Source of the DNA: Chitinophaga sp. LS1
Lineage (GTDB): Bacteria; Bacteroidota; Bacteroidia; Chitinophagales; Chitinophagaceae
Direction of reading: 5' to 3'
Assembly: GCF_034274695.1 (NCBI RefSeq)
Contig: NZ_CP128362.1
Span: forward strand, 3,970,501 to 4,034,500
DNA length: 64,000 nucleotides
Both the position numbers and the translations under genes were made by a program. Within the stretch, counting starts at the first letter, position 1. Each line of letters opens with the position of its first letter. Of this stretch, positions 19,265 to 29,145 are shown in pieces. The notes beneath the pieces are model-generated. The model was given only the letters and a program-made list of their open reading frames with translations. It was not told where the DNA came from and ran no database searches.

Positions 19265-20200
19265 TCATCCTTTTCTATTTAAAACCTGTTTTGCCTGTGA
19301 GGGATTGTTATCCTTACGATATACAGATGGTACCACGCCTTTGTACTTTTTAAATATTCGATTCAAATGGCTTTGGTCGGTAAAGCCAAATTCGAAGGCA
19401 ATTTCATTTATTCGCATATCGGTAAGCCGCAGGCGGCTTTCAATTAATTTTATTTTATACAGCGTAATGTATTGTTGCAGGCTTTCGCCCGTATGCTTTT
19501 TAAAATATTCACTGACATAATTAGGCGATAGATTGAATTTTGCTGCAATTTGTTCAATTTTTAATTTCTCAGGTTGAAATATAAACTGGTGCAGATAATT
19601 TATTACCGGCATTACATTGGTTATATTTCCGTTAAGAACTTCTATTTCCTGTAAGGTAAGGTTACGGGCAGCAAAAGAGATAATGGTATTGATAAGCTGT
19701 TGTATGATCTGTTCCTGGTGGGGAGATTTGGTTTCTTTTTCCCTGATCAATGCTTCAACGGTCGCTCTAATGAATGGTTTATCTGTAATAGTTTTTAGTA
19801 TGCAGCCCGGCAAGTGATTATAACTGTTGAAAATATATTCCAAATCCTTAATGTTTTGACTCGTTTGTAGCTTTAGATAGTCATTACTGAATCGGATAAA
19901 GAAAAATCGGCTATAAGAATCAACTTGAAAACTATGTTGATCCTGCGGGAAAATGAGAAACAACTTATTAGGTGCATAAGGAAGTTGATGCCCATTGATC
20001 ATTTGGATTCCGGTACCATCCAGCACAAATACCATCTCGAAAAAGGTATTTTTATGTGCCCTTGCGCTGTAATTGTAAGTTTCTAATAATTCCAGATCGT
20101 ACGTAGTATATAAGTTCTTTGTTTCCACACCTGCAATTTTACAATTTTTTCCTGCATATATCCTTGTTCCGGGCGGGCTTTTTAGTTGAAATTTGTACAA
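19265..20200 (-). CDS. AraC family transcriptional regulator
   Basis: 311 residues if translation begins at the TTG at 20200. An in-frame stop lies just upstream, and the only other early candidate is a GTG 24 codons in. The N-terminal part is a cupin-like sensing domain and the C-terminal 100 residues hold the double HTH (NLSPNYVSEYFKKHTGESL and INEIAFEFGFTDQSHLNRIF). It precedes the TonB receptor gene on the same strand, suggesting local control of iron uptake. Its 5' end is only 11 bp from the start of the divergent doxX-like gene. Confidence 0.88.
   Translation of the reverse strand: MYKFQLKSPPGTRIYAGKNCKIAGVETKNLYTTYDLELLETYNYSARAHKNTFFEMVFVLDGTGIQMINGHQLPYAPNKLFLIFPQDQHSFQVDSYSRFFFIRFSNDYLKLQTSQNIKDLEYIFNSYNHLPGCILKTITDKPFIRATVEALIREKETKSPHQEQIIQQLINTIISFAARNLTLQEIEVLNGNITNVMPVINYLHQFIFQPEKLKIEQIAAKFNLSPNYVSEYFKKHTGESLQQYITLYKIKLIESRLRLTDMRINEIAFEFGFTDQSHLNRIFKKYKGVVPSVYRKDNNPSQAKQVLNRKG
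20164..20195 (+). promoter_or_regulatory. Possible promoter of the DoxX/deacetylase operon
   Basis: TTG (20164-20166) and GAAATTTG (20188-20195, near TAnnTTTG) are spaced by 21 bases and sit just upstream of ATG 20206/20212. It lies inside the first codons of the divergent AraC gene if that gene starts at the TTG at 20200. Confidence 0.3.
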
Positions 20201-20211
20201 AAATTATGTTT

Positions 20212-20607
20212 ATGACTGATTTATGTTATCTCCTGTTACGCCTGGTGGCTGGTGTAAGTCTTTTTGGGCACGGATTAGTTAGGCTACCCAAACTTGCTGG
20301 ATTTAGCCAGTGGATGACCGGTACCTTTGCAAAATCAATGTTACCTCAAAGCCTGGTTATGCCCTTTAGTTATATGTTACCAATAGCAGAATTTATAATA
20401 GGTCTTCTATTGATTCTTGGTCTGTTTTCCAACAAAGCCATTCTAGCGGGCGTAATCGTGATGCTGCTACTAATATTTGGTACTTGTATGATTGAAAACT
20501 GGGAAGCCCTTCCTTCTCAAATTATTCATGCGCTTGTACTCATTATGCTGTTGCAGTTTATAGCCAGCAACAATATTTCTCTCGATAAATTTTTAAGCAA
20601 ATACTAG
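20212..20607 (+). CDS. DoxX family membrane protein
   Basis: 131 residues from ATG 20212 (ATG 20206 is also possible; the start at 20119 would lie inside the opposite gene). It shows the DoxX opening LLLRLVAGVSLFGHGLVRL and four membrane spans, with LLLILGLFSNKAILAG typical of the family. DoxX proteins are small quinone/redox-linked membrane proteins of uncertain function. The stop is 4 bp before the deacetylase gene, so the two are an operon. Confidence 0.85.
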   Translation: MTDLCYLLLRLVAGVSLFGHGLVRLPKLAGFSQWMTGTFAKSMLPQSLVMPFSYMLPIAEFIIGLLLILGLFSNKAILAGVIVMLLLIFGTCMIENWEALPSQIIHALVLIMLLQFIASNNISLDKFLSKY

Positions 20608-20611
20608 AATT

Positions 20612-21574
20612 ATGAATAGTAGAAGAACATTTATTCGACAAAGCGGATTACTCACAACTGCGGGTTTGCTGGCTGGCGTCGTTCCGTTGTCTGCTGTAGC
20701 ACAACCACAAACAAATTCAGATACCGCAACTCAACCGAAAAGATCAAAATGGTCAGATGGTTCCAGGTTAGTGATTTCGGTTTCTATGCAGTTCGAAGCT
20801 GGCGGGCAACCTGAAAATGCTGAAAGTCCATTTCCTCAAAATATGCAGAAAGGTTACAGGGATCTGCCATCTGAAACATGGTATCAATATGGATACAAAG
20901 AGGGAATTCCCCGCATGTTGGACAATTGGGACAAATTAGGTGTCAAAGTTACTTCGCATATGGTTGGTAGTGCTGTACTTAAAAATCCTAAGCTCGCAAA
21001 AGAAATTGTTGACCGGGGCCATGAAGCTGCAGCACATGGTATGAACTGGTCAACCCAATATACAATGTCTTATGAAGAGGAGAAAAAGTTCATCAAAGAC
21101 GGTGTAGATGCAATTAAACAGGTAACAGGTTTTACTGCGGTCGGTTATAATGCAAACTGGCTTCGCCGGGGCGAAAACACACTAAAGATTTTACAGGAAT
21201 TGGGGTTTTTGTACCATATTGATGATTTGAGCCGTGATGAGCCTTTTATACAAAAGGTAAACGGAAAAGATTTTGTAACAGTTCCTTACACACTACGGTG
21301 TAACGATATCCAATTAATCGAGGGGAAGAATTTTTCGACAGAACAATTTCTAAACCAGGTGAAAATGGAGTTTGATCAGCTATACGAAGAAGCCGAAAAT
21401 AATCGCAGACAGATGTCTATCAGTTTTCACGATCGTATCGGTGGCACTCCCCAAATGGTACAGGCGACCAAAGAATTATTTACTTATATGAAGCAACACA
21501 ATGGTGTGAGCTTTAAACGCAAAGATGAAATTGCACGCCAATCGATGGAAGACAAAACAACCATTAGAGAATAG
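20612..21574 (+). CDS. Tat-exported polysaccharide deacetylase family protein
   Basis: A 320-residue protein with a twin-arginine signal (NSRRTFIRQSG followed by a hydrophobic stretch and AVAQ). The rest is a NodB-homology barrel of the variant in which the substrate is not obvious: GVKVTSHMVGSAV, KEIVDRGHEAAAHGMNWS (metal His region) and MSISFHDRIGGTPQM. It is closer to PuuE/allantoinase-like deacetylases than to peptidoglycan deacetylases. It is co-transcribed with the DoxX gene. Predicted periplasmic. Confidence 0.82.
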   Translation: MNSRRTFIRQSGLLTTAGLLAGVVPLSAVAQPQTNSDTATQPKRSKWSDGSRLVISVSMQFEAGGQPENAESPFPQNMQKGYRDLPSETWYQYGYKEGIPRMLDNWDKLGVKVTSHMVGSAVLKNPKLAKEIVDRGHEAAAHGMNWSTQYTMSYEEEKKFIKDGVDAIKQVTGFTAVGYNANWLRRGENTLKILQELGFLYHIDDLSRDEPFIQKVNGKDFVTVPYTLRCNDIQLIEGKNFSTEQFLNQVKMEFDQLYEEAENNRRQMSISFHDRIGGTPQMVQATKELFTYMKQHNGVSFKRKDEIARQSMEDKTTIRE

Positions 21575-21627
21575 CGTAATTGGGACTATTTATCCTTACA
21601 GTTTCAGGCATTGTTATATAGACTATA

Positions 21628-21692
21628 AATCTTTTATTTCTTTTGAAATCCCCTTCGGACTTTGGGAGGGGATTTCAAAAGAAATAAAGATT
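21628..21692. repeat. Long hairpin between convergent genes
   Basis: Arms 21628-21654 and 21667-21692 are complementary over 26 bp with one bulged T and a 12-base loop. It lies between the deacetylase gene (ends 21574) and the convergent DUF1826-like gene (ends 21750). It may act as a bidirectional terminator although neither side has a clean T-run. A mobile palindromic repeat is the alternative. Confidence 0.7.
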
Positions 21693-21749
21693 CAAATAAG
21701 CGTCAGATGGAGTCTAAGCCACATTATGCTAGCTGTCGGAGTATTTGTG

Positions 21750-22448
21750 TCAACAGATCATCAACAACCTATTCTGCCCGGATTTTTCCTTTGGCGCACG
21801 GTGAAGACAAGGAGGAACCTTACTTTCAGGATGATCAACCGCCAACCTCCATAGGTTACCAAGGCCTAAGCTTATTATACGCGCATCAGGTTCAGCCTGA
21901 TAGTGCAGATCAAAGAAATGTTCACTTAAGAATGAATCAAAACCTTCATCTGGTCCATGATATAGTTTTTTGAGTTCATCGCGTATTTCTGGAATAAGTA
22001 CTTTCTTTTTGCCTTGTGAATTTGGCAATATTTCACTTGACTCGCCATAGTAAGTGCATAAAAAGGTATTGGTTGGTATAGGAGAACGATCTACATGAAA
22101 AGAATAAACATCTGTTGGAAAAAAAGGGTAGGAGTCATCCCGATCATAGTAGTTAATTACATTAAGGATTGGCGATGCGCCATGAGCTTTCAATAACTTC
22201 AGGTCATTTAAAAGAATTTCACGGGCAAGTTGTCCTTGTTCACTCAACTGAAGTTCACAAAGGTCCTCTTGTTCAATGACCGTTATATTTTCGTTTAGCG
22301 TTACCTTTTTAACAATCTCAGAAAAATCACCAATTAGTTTACGAGTCCAGCAGATGGCATTAACTTCTCCACTAAATGGCGTAGCAACGAGGTCTTGAAA
22401 ATTCGAGACACGGTGAATTTGATTCTCAGTATGAGATAAGTCTATCAT
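21750..22448 (-). CDS. DUF1826-like protein
   Basis: 232 residues from ATG 22448; the start 39 codons earlier would add an unconvincing hydrophobic leader. The core holds FHVDRSPIPTNTFLCTYYG and, near the C-terminus, CLHRAPKEKSGQNRLLMIC. The HxD...H arrangement and CTYxG are those I associate with DUF1826 proteins, which may be cupin/2-oxoglutarate oxygenase-like. Assignment from memory of the motif only. Single gene, convergent with the deacetylase operon. Confidence 0.6.
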   Translation of the reverse strand: MIDLSHTENQIHRVSNFQDLVATPFSGEVNAICWTRKLIGDFSEIVKKVTLNENITVIEQEDLCELQLSEQGQLAREILLNDLKLLKAHGASPILNVINYYDRDDSYPFFPTDVYSFHVDRSPIPTNTFLCTYYGESSEILPNSQGKKKVLIPEIRDELKKLYHGPDEGFDSFLSEHFFDLHYQAEPDARIISLGLGNLWRLAVDHPESKVPPCLHRAPKEKSGQNRLLMIC

Positions 22449-22834
22449 GGTACAATTCTTTGATAACGAAGTATGCGGATAACAGCCAGTTGATTGAAAT
22501 TTTTTTGATGAAGATAATAACAAAAAATGAGAGATAATCACTAATAATAGGTGGCAATAAGTCAACAGTATGTAGGGCGTTTAAAAGAAACATTACTAAA
22601 CGATGAGCTGGAGCTAAAGTCTACATTGCTGTCCTTGCCCAGGAGAAGACAGACTTAAGGTATAATGAAAAGCATAAACTTATTGTATTTTCATTTGATC
22701 TGAAGGAGCAAGCCCGGAAAAAGATGATGATAGAAAATTTAGTCCTGAATTCATCTCATCTCAGTGGCGTAAGGATGTGGCCCTGGGTGTATCCTATGTA
22801 TAGTTTTATATAAAAGGGTTTCCATAATTATTTT
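22449..22834. other. Intergenic stretch with possible decayed coding sequence
   Basis: No supported gene. The plus strand has two short open runs without proper starts (about 22564-22656 and 22611-22811). The second reads like protein (KVYIAVLAQEKTDLRYNEK...), so it may be a remnant. I could not assign it. Confidence 0.35.
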
Positions 22835-23239
22835 TTAAATGATATAATTGAGGATTTTTTCAGCGATCAGAAAATACCCCGAGTAGTGGTAAGGCTTTTG
22901 GTAGTAATTGATCGCACCGTTGTTCATACATTCTTCTCTGATTGTAATGTCTGTTCCTGTACTCCAGATTATCTTAGGTATGCCTATTAGATTATTCTGG
23001 TCTTTTAGTCTTTTTAATACCTCCACACCAGTATAGAAAGGCATATTGTAGTCGAGAATAATTAGTGATGGCTTATCATCATTGTCGTTCTCGTTTATTT
23101 TGTTCATAAAATTTTTTCCATTATCAAAAACCTGCATTTTAATGCCTGGGTTGAGCGCATTAATAACTGCTATCAAAATTTCCTGATCATCTGAATCGTC
23201 ATCTATAATATAAATTAATTTTTTTTCTTCTTTTTGCAT
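22835..23239 (-). CDS. Single-domain response regulator receiver (CheY-like)
   Basis: A 134-residue receiver with all key residues: acidic cluster D13-D15, phosphoacceptor D63 in LIILDYNMP, T94 in STGTD and K115 in YYQKPY. There is no output domain. This kind of stand-alone receiver in Bacteroidota is commonly phosphorylated by hybrid kinases and works by protein contact. No kinase lies beside it. Confidence 0.92.
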   Translation of the reverse strand: MQKEEKKLIYIIDDDSDDQEILIAVINALNPGIKMQVFDNGKNFMNKINENDNDDKPSLIILDYNMPFYTGVEVLKRLKDQNNLIGIPKIIWSTGTDITIREECMNNGAINYYQKPYHYSGYFLIAEKILNYII

Positions 23240-25272
23240 TGTGGTAAAAATTAAAAATAAGGAATGATGAATTAATAAATAACAGTTTCAAAGATGTCAT
23301 AATCTAATTTGCCAGATGGCGTGTCTCTGTAAGGAGAACAAGCTTGGATCTGTTAGTCCCATCCGGTTGGCCAGTTGATAAGCTTAGGAACAATCAGCCG
23401 GCCTTAAAAATATTTAACCCAGGTTCATCCTGTGCGCTAAATAATAATATAAAGTGTTTGATTTTTTTTTTCAGGCTTAGTCTGCAATATTGCGGGAAAT
23501 GTGATAATAACAGGTATGAGTGATTTTTGCTCATTTATAGATATTGGGTAAAAGGTATTAGGTTTAGTTGGACCATTTCATCCGCCTACATGTATAGTTG
23601 GATAGTGGAAAGATTATTCATACAACTTTCGATTTATCTGGTTCTCTGGCGAGGTTGTATTTATAAATATCCTTCATTTTGGCACGACCTCCAATTACGT
23701 AGAAATCGATTACTATTTGTATCTGGGTGTAGGTTCGCATTCTCTTATGGTAAAATTCTATTTGAATTTTTGTTAAAATCAATATTGTAATTAAGATCTT
23801 CATCAGGTAATGTTTAAATCTTTTGCAAAGAAGATAATTAAGTCATTCTTGTGAGGTTAGTATGAACACCTGGTAAAACCAGTGAAGATTTTAACAACAT
23901 TGTATAATTTATTTGTGCCTTAATTTGGATCATTATTGGTGGCTTAAATAGAAGTAAGCCTTTTTTATTAGGTTACAATTGTCAGAAATTTGAGGTACAT
24001 GAACAAGATTTTAACTAGCGTCAGGGATCGAAAAAGAAATAATATAAATATTTTTTTATCTGTGTACAAGATAGTATCCAGATGGCCGACGAATCAATGA
24101 TATTTGTCAACCAGTGCGGTGATGTTGAATGAGAAATGATAATAAATATGAGTTAAATTATTCAAATTGCCCATGGTGTGCTCGATTTGCTTTGGAGAAC
24201 AAGGGAGTTAAAAGGAAGTGGAATTATAAATATTAATAGGACATATGATGAATGTTATTTTTTTATATTGATTCCAGAAGATTTATATATGTCGGGAAAA
24301 CTATAGTAGGAATATTGGGAAATTATTTTTGACTCAAAAATCACCTTTAGTATTAATTTGATAATAGTAAAAGTACTGCCATTAGTTCACTGGTATAGAT
24401 GAAAATGATTGGCTCTGCCCTGATATTTGGAGGCTGGGGGTGAAATTAATATTGCCGGGCCAGGATTTCTGGAAGCAGTTTTACATCATTTTACTTACCT
24501 GGTATTTATTTAGATCCAGCTTTTCTGATTAACCAGGAGTACCTGGATACCATTAGGGGATAAATCAATTGTAATTAATGCTTGTCGCTCTTTTTCTTCT
24601 AAGGATAAAATGCTGCTTACTGCCAATAATAGATAATGGGGTGGCTAATCATAAATGAATTGTATTCTAGAAGAATTGACCTGCCGGAATGAAGCATGGA
24701 ATAAACCGGATGTTAATTATAAGAGATCAGCATCTTTAATCAATTTTAATAAATTTTTTTGGAATTTAGTAGATATACAGTTTTTTTTGGTTGCTTTTAT
24801 TATATTTGTATTCATTAACCACAGTCTAAAGAAGAATTACTATGTAAAAACGCAATAATATCTTGCGATATAAACAGCTATGATTGTTGTAAGACGTAGT
24901 TTAAATGAATCCTCCCAAAAATTAAAATGTAATAATTCGTCTTTCTCATTTTAAAAACTAAGTTTACCTCAAATTTATTCATATGAACAAAAACCTATTA
25001 AAGCGTATTTTATCTTTGACTTAACGTCGTATTTGTAACATCACCTTTTTATTAATAAAAAATAGCAGATTCAAAACAACAAGAGGGCTCTGTTTGATTT
25101 CTGCTTTCCGATATCTGCAATAGCCATCCAAGCTTAGCGAAAGGATGGTGTGGATAAGGTGTTTTTTCTAAATGACTGTATAGCTTCAATTTTATTTTCC
25201 TGATTATTGAATTAGGGATTGATATTTTATTGGAAAGTTATTTGCTATTTATTCTGATAATACCGCATTAGT
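23240..25272. other. AT-rich gene-poor region
   Basis: About 2 kb without a convincing gene. Open frames are short: 23527-23790 (+), 24655-24858 (+, one membrane-like segment) and fragments such as about 24154-24306 and 24388-24534 (+, no start codon) that look protein-like but are interrupted. Composition is strongly AT-rich with many poly-A/T runs. It may be decayed coding DNA upstream of the receiver-Crp genes, or may hold regulatory RNA. Confidence 0.4.
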
Positions 25273-26337
25273 ATGCCTACAATACTTGTTATCGATGATA
25301 ATAAAACGAACAATGAAAATTTAGTTGAGATACTGGAGTTTGCAGGTTATAACGTAATTGTTTCGGAACATGGCAGGCAAGGTTTACTTGTGGCCGAGAC
25401 ATCACAACCAGACCTGATCCTATGCGATTTATCCTTTTCAATCCTGGATGGATTTGTAGTGCTTCAAATGTTAAGCCGTAATCAATTCTGTTGTAGAATT
25501 CCTTTTGTTTTTCTTACCAGTAGAACAGAGCGTGAGGATATACGAATAGGAATGGATTTGGGTGCGGACGATTATATAACAAGACCATTCGATCCATCGG
25601 AGTTGCTTAGTTCAATTGAATGTCAAATCCGGAAGGGTAATTCGACTGGATTGTCCGGTTTGAACGGGTTGAACAAAATTGTGCAGGAAATTACTACCCC
25701 ACCAGTCGAAAGTGATTTCCCACTAAAGGTATTGGCTAGAGACCGAGTGGTTAATTTTTTTAAAAAAAAGCAGGTTATATATCATCAGGGAGGATATCCA
25801 TCCTGTTTATATTTTATTTTGAAAGGGAAAGTTAAAACCTATATTCTTGATGAAGATGGAAAAGAATTTATAACTGATTTGTATGTAGAGGGAGATTTTT
25901 TTGGTTATGCCTCGTTGTTATATCAAAAACGTTATGTTGAAACAGCTGAAGCAATTATGGATGTTGAGGTTTCAGTTATACCGCGTAATGAATTTGAAGG
26001 AATTCTTTCAGAAGATAGTAGTTTCAGGAAACAAATTATGAAACTATTAGCGCAGGATATTAATGAAAGGGAAAAGCAATTGTTAAAATCGGCCTATGAT
26101 TCTCTCCGTAAAAAAACCGCTGATGCTTTACTAATTTTATATGGTAAATATAATCAATCAGGGCAGTGCCAGGTCGGAATAAAATTTACACGCAGTAATC
26201 TTGCCGCTCTTGTTGGCGTAGCTAAGGAATCGATGGCCCGTACTTTAGCAGAGTTTAAGGATGAGCATCTTATTGATGTAAGGAACGGAGCCATTTTTAT
26301 TCTTGATATGGATAAGATGATCAGGATGTGTAGATAA
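25273..26337 (+). CDS. Receiver-Crp/Fnr fusion transcription regulator, copy 1
   Basis: A 354-residue protein in three parts: receiver (1-120), cyclic-nucleotide-binding/Crp sensory barrel (about 145-265; LYFILKGKVKTYILDEDGKE, VEGDFFGYASLL) and a C-terminal winged HTH (about 300-345; FTRSNLAALVGVAKESMART). The receiver keeps D8/D9 and the phosphoacceptor D52, but the conserved Lys of the (T/S)KPF motif is Arg (R104). Most Crp/Fnr proteins have no receiver; Bacteroidota have such fusions. No Fe-S Cys cluster is seen. It is followed by a close paralogue 442 bp downstream. Control by phosphorylation as well as ligand is an inference. Confidence 0.88.
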   Translation: MPTILVIDDNKTNNENLVEILEFAGYNVIVSEHGRQGLLVAETSQPDLILCDLSFSILDGFVVLQMLSRNQFCCRIPFVFLTSRTEREDIRIGMDLGADDYITRPFDPSELLSSIECQIRKGNSTGLSGLNGLNKIVQEITTPPVESDFPLKVLARDRVVNFFKKKQVIYHQGGYPSCLYFILKGKVKTYILDEDGKEFITDLYVEGDFFGYASLLYQKRYVETAEAIMDVEVSVIPRNEFEGILSEDSSFRKQIMKLLAQDINEREKQLLKSAYDSLRKKTADALLILYGKYNQSGQCQVGIKFTRSNLAALVGVAKESMARTLAEFKDEHLIDVRNGAIFILDMDKMIRMCR

Positions 26338-26476
26338 AGTTTTGGTTGTAATGATGAGCATTAGTTAAAAAGAATATAACCTTGTGCTTTAAGTTGTGAT
26401 ACAATTGCATGACCCAAAATATAAATGGTTTATTTTTTCGCCGGTCAAATAATTTAGCAAGTTAGTTGCTTTTTTA

Positions 26477-26501
26477 ATACGCTTTTACGAGCGTGTTTTT
26501 T
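26477..26501 (+). terminator. Likely terminator after copy 1 of the receiver-Crp gene
   Basis: A 7-bp stem (26477-26483 with 26490-26496) with a 6-base loop and a T6 tail, about 140 bp after the stop at 26337. It implies that copy 2 has its own promoter in the following 280 bp; the remainder of 26338-26779 shows no gene. Confidence 0.55.
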
Positions 26502-26779
26502 GTAATAATTGCTTATTCCTAAATAGGCGAAAATAAAATATTGACAGTATGATATTGATAGAGATGTGTGGTAGTCTGCTGTTTAGAACCGTTTTATATT
26601 AATAGAGTCAAACATTTACCTTTTTTGCTAAAAAAAATATAGAAGTAAGCTTATTGACAATTGTCATAAATATAAGAGTAAACTGAAGTGAGGATGTTGA
26701 TTGGTATCAATTTTTTTGACTTTAATGTTACGTAGTTTGTTCTAAAATAGAAATCTCTTTTTTGCAAATCACTGTTAAT

Positions 26780-27841
26780 ATGCCCAACATTCTTGCCATT
26801 AGCAATAATAATGACATTCTTAGTTCCATTGTAGATATTTTAAAATTGGCTGATTATAATGTTTGGGAGGCCGATAATGGCAAGGACGGAATTATAAAAG
26901 CAAGGAATTTGCATCCAGACCTGATTGTTTGTGCCCTGGATTCTGATATAATTGATGGCTACGTTGTGTTAAAAATTATAAGGGAACATGAGGCGTTAAG
27001 TTTCATTCCATTTATTTTTGTTACTGAAGATGATACTCCGAGGAATGTCAGGATGGGTATGAATTTGGGTGCAGATGATTATATAACTAAACCTTTTAGT
27101 CCTTCTGAATTGCTTAGTGCTTTGGAATGCCGCCTTAAAAAAGCTTTCAAACAACAAAAGTATCATATCGGACACGTAGCTACTGGAGTCAACGAGTCTG
27201 AAAATAGTATTTTGCCCTTTTCCATGTCTTCCTTTATTGGAAATCGTAATAGCCGTTATTTTAGAGATAGGCAAAAAATATATGAGGAAGGCGAAATTCC
27301 TCTTAACCTTTACTTTATAATAAAGGGGAGGGTAAAAACTTTTAAATCCGTTGAATATCGAAGAGAATTTATTACAGGGCTACAAGGGGAAGGTGATTTT
27401 CTTGGTCATATCGCTTTATTAAACGGAGGAAATTATAATGAAAGTGCTGAAGCCATTGGTGATGTTATATTGGCAATTATACCTGTGTCGAATTTTGAGG
27501 AGATTATCTCGGTCAGTAGTCATGCACGTCGATATTTTATTCAATTGCTAGTCCGGAATTTAGAAAAAAAGGAAGCACAGTTACTTAGTATTGCTTTCGA
27601 TTCACTTCGTAAAAGGATTGCTGACGTTTTATTAGATCTGAATAAAGTATTTAATTATGATGGTATTAAATTTAGCAGGAGTAACCTGGCTGCATTGGTA
27701 GGAGTGCCAAAAGAATCCTTTGTTCGTATGTTGTCCGAAATGCGCGATGAACGCATTGTTGAAATCAGAGATGGTATCATTTATATAATTGATAATGATA
27801 AATTATTAGCGTTGCAAAATGATCGTCGAGATAATATTTAG
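26780..27841 (+). CDS. Receiver-Crp/Fnr fusion regulator, copy 2, with degenerate receiver
   Basis: 353 residues from ATG 26780 (a TTG at 26762 is less likely). It aligns end to end with the upstream copy and has the same three parts: receiver (1-120), Crp barrel (LYFIIKGRVKTFKSVEYRRE, QGEGDFLGHIALL) and winged HTH (FSRSNLAALVGVPKESFVRML). At the phosphorylation site the two acidic residues are S8/N9 and the phosphoacceptor position 52 is Ala (LIVCALDSD), while TKPF keeps Lys. It cannot be phosphorylated in the usual way. It may act as a constitutive or ligand-only version, or form heterodimers with copy 1. Confidence 0.87.
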   Translation: MPNILAISNNNDILSSIVDILKLADYNVWEADNGKDGIIKARNLHPDLIVCALDSDIIDGYVVLKIIREHEALSFIPFIFVTEDDTPRNVRMGMNLGADDYITKPFSPSELLSALECRLKKAFKQQKYHIGHVATGVNESENSILPFSMSSFIGNRNSRYFRDRQKIYEEGEIPLNLYFIIKGRVKTFKSVEYRREFITGLQGEGDFLGHIALLNGGNYNESAEAIGDVILAIIPVSNFEEIISVSSHARRYFIQLLVRNLEKKEAQLLSIAFDSLRKRIADVLLDLNKVFNYDGIKFSRSNLAALVGVPKESFVRMLSEMRDERIVEIRDGIIYIIDNDKLLALQNDRRDNI

Positions 27842-28171
27842 CAACATTAATGCATTCAATAAATTGCATATGCTGTGTCCTTGTTAAGCAAGTTTTTATT
27901 TTTGATAGTTACTTCAATGCTAATAGGATGGGAGCTTTTTCTTTCTGTGATTCATTGATCCTATAAAATTTATATTTACAAGGTTCTTTTATCGTCAAAA
28001 TTTATTTAAATATCAGTGTCAGGCGGCATTTTTTTGGTTGCTGGCATTTGAAAATTTTAGAATGGTGATCAATGTTACCACATATTGTGACGATTCTTGT
28101 TTTTCTTCAACCATCTTTTAATGATCTTTACTAAGCTTTAGCTGAATAGGATTTTCAATTTCTGGAAATAG

Positions 28172-28402
28172 TGTTGTGTTAATTCCGATAAAGCTGCCAG
28201 AGGCTGGATAGATGAAATTAAAAATACCATAAAGAATCGTGAGAATAATAATTTCATAGACTGGCTATCTACTTCAATAATAATACATCAATTCTTCAAA
28301 TTCAGAACCCAGATTCGCGAAGGTGGTTTTTTTCTTTGGGTACAGGGGAACTCGGACATTGTTGACGGATTGACAATAGGAGAATTAGATTACTTTATTT
28401 AA
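28172..28402 (+). pseudogene. Possible gene remnant, 76 codons without a start
   Basis: Open from a TAG at 28169 to a TAA at 28400-28402 and reads plausibly as the C-terminal end of a protein (ARGWIDEIKNTIKNRE, FFLWVQGNSDIVDGL). There is no ATG or GTG at its beginning. Family unknown. The only support is its protein-like composition. Confidence 0.22.
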
Positions 28403-28573
28403 GATTAACCCTTGGTATTCCTGGTTTCCAGACCAGGAATGCGTGAATGCATCATTTATTTATAGTTTAAGAAGACATATCCTTTTTCAAATATTATTTT
28501 GGAATGCAAATAGCAGGTTAGTTAAGTGTATGTAACACACAATACCTTTATAACTCTCACTGTGAATGGCCAC

Positions 28574-28604
28574 AACCGTCTCAATTTATATTGAGGCGGT
28601 TTTT
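28574..28604 (+). terminator. Rho-independent terminator without an upstream gene
   Basis: A 12-bp stem with one G-T pair (28574-28585 with 28590-28601), 4-base loop, T-run. The nearest annotated plus-strand gene ends 730 bp upstream, so it may end a small RNA. Confidence 0.75.
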
Positions 28605-28870
28605 ATTTTATCTGTCGCCGTAATACCTGAAGATTGAAATTATTTTCCTGGCAGGCATCTATTGCGTATGCTTTTTAGTCTTTTGTGGGATTTTAGTTAC
28701 TTGTTGTGGTATGCCATTTTGAAAATATTTTGGAAACTATTAGTGTTCGATAAAATTGACTTGGGTCGTATGACGACTATTAATGTTTTTGTTGCTAATG
28801 TGTGTTTAATTTGTGTAGTAGTACAAAGCAAAGTATAAATGGACAAAAAACTTGTCCCAGTCCAATAGAC

Positions 28871-28896
28871 AAGCGGGAGGAATACTCCTTCTGCTT
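28871..28896. repeat. Hairpin in gene-poor DNA
   Basis: An 11-bp stem with two G-T pairs (28871-28881 with 28886-28896) around a 4-base loop, followed by TAATTTAAAA, not a clean T-run. Confidence 0.45.
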
Positions 28897-28982
28897 TAAT
28901 TTAAAACTTTAATACAGAAAGTACCTGGCAATGGATATAAGTGCTTTAAGTAGACAGAAAAAAGTCATATTATTTTAAAAGG

Positions 28983-29013
28983 ACGGGCGGAATCTTCCGC
29001 CTGTTTATTTTTT
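28983..29013 (+). terminator. Second terminator without an upstream gene
   Basis: A 9-bp GC-rich stem with one G-T pair and a 4-base loop (28983-29003), followed by TTTATTTTTT. About 90 bp after the hairpin at 28871-28896. Confidence 0.7.
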
Positions 29014-29145
29014 CAGATACAGTGGATTATTGAAATTATGCAGACGGTTGTCATTAGTACCTGGTTTTTAAGAATACATAACGCAGGTCTATATGACTTG
29101 ACGATGAATTTACCGCGAACCTAGACAGCCTAAAACAAGAAAGAA

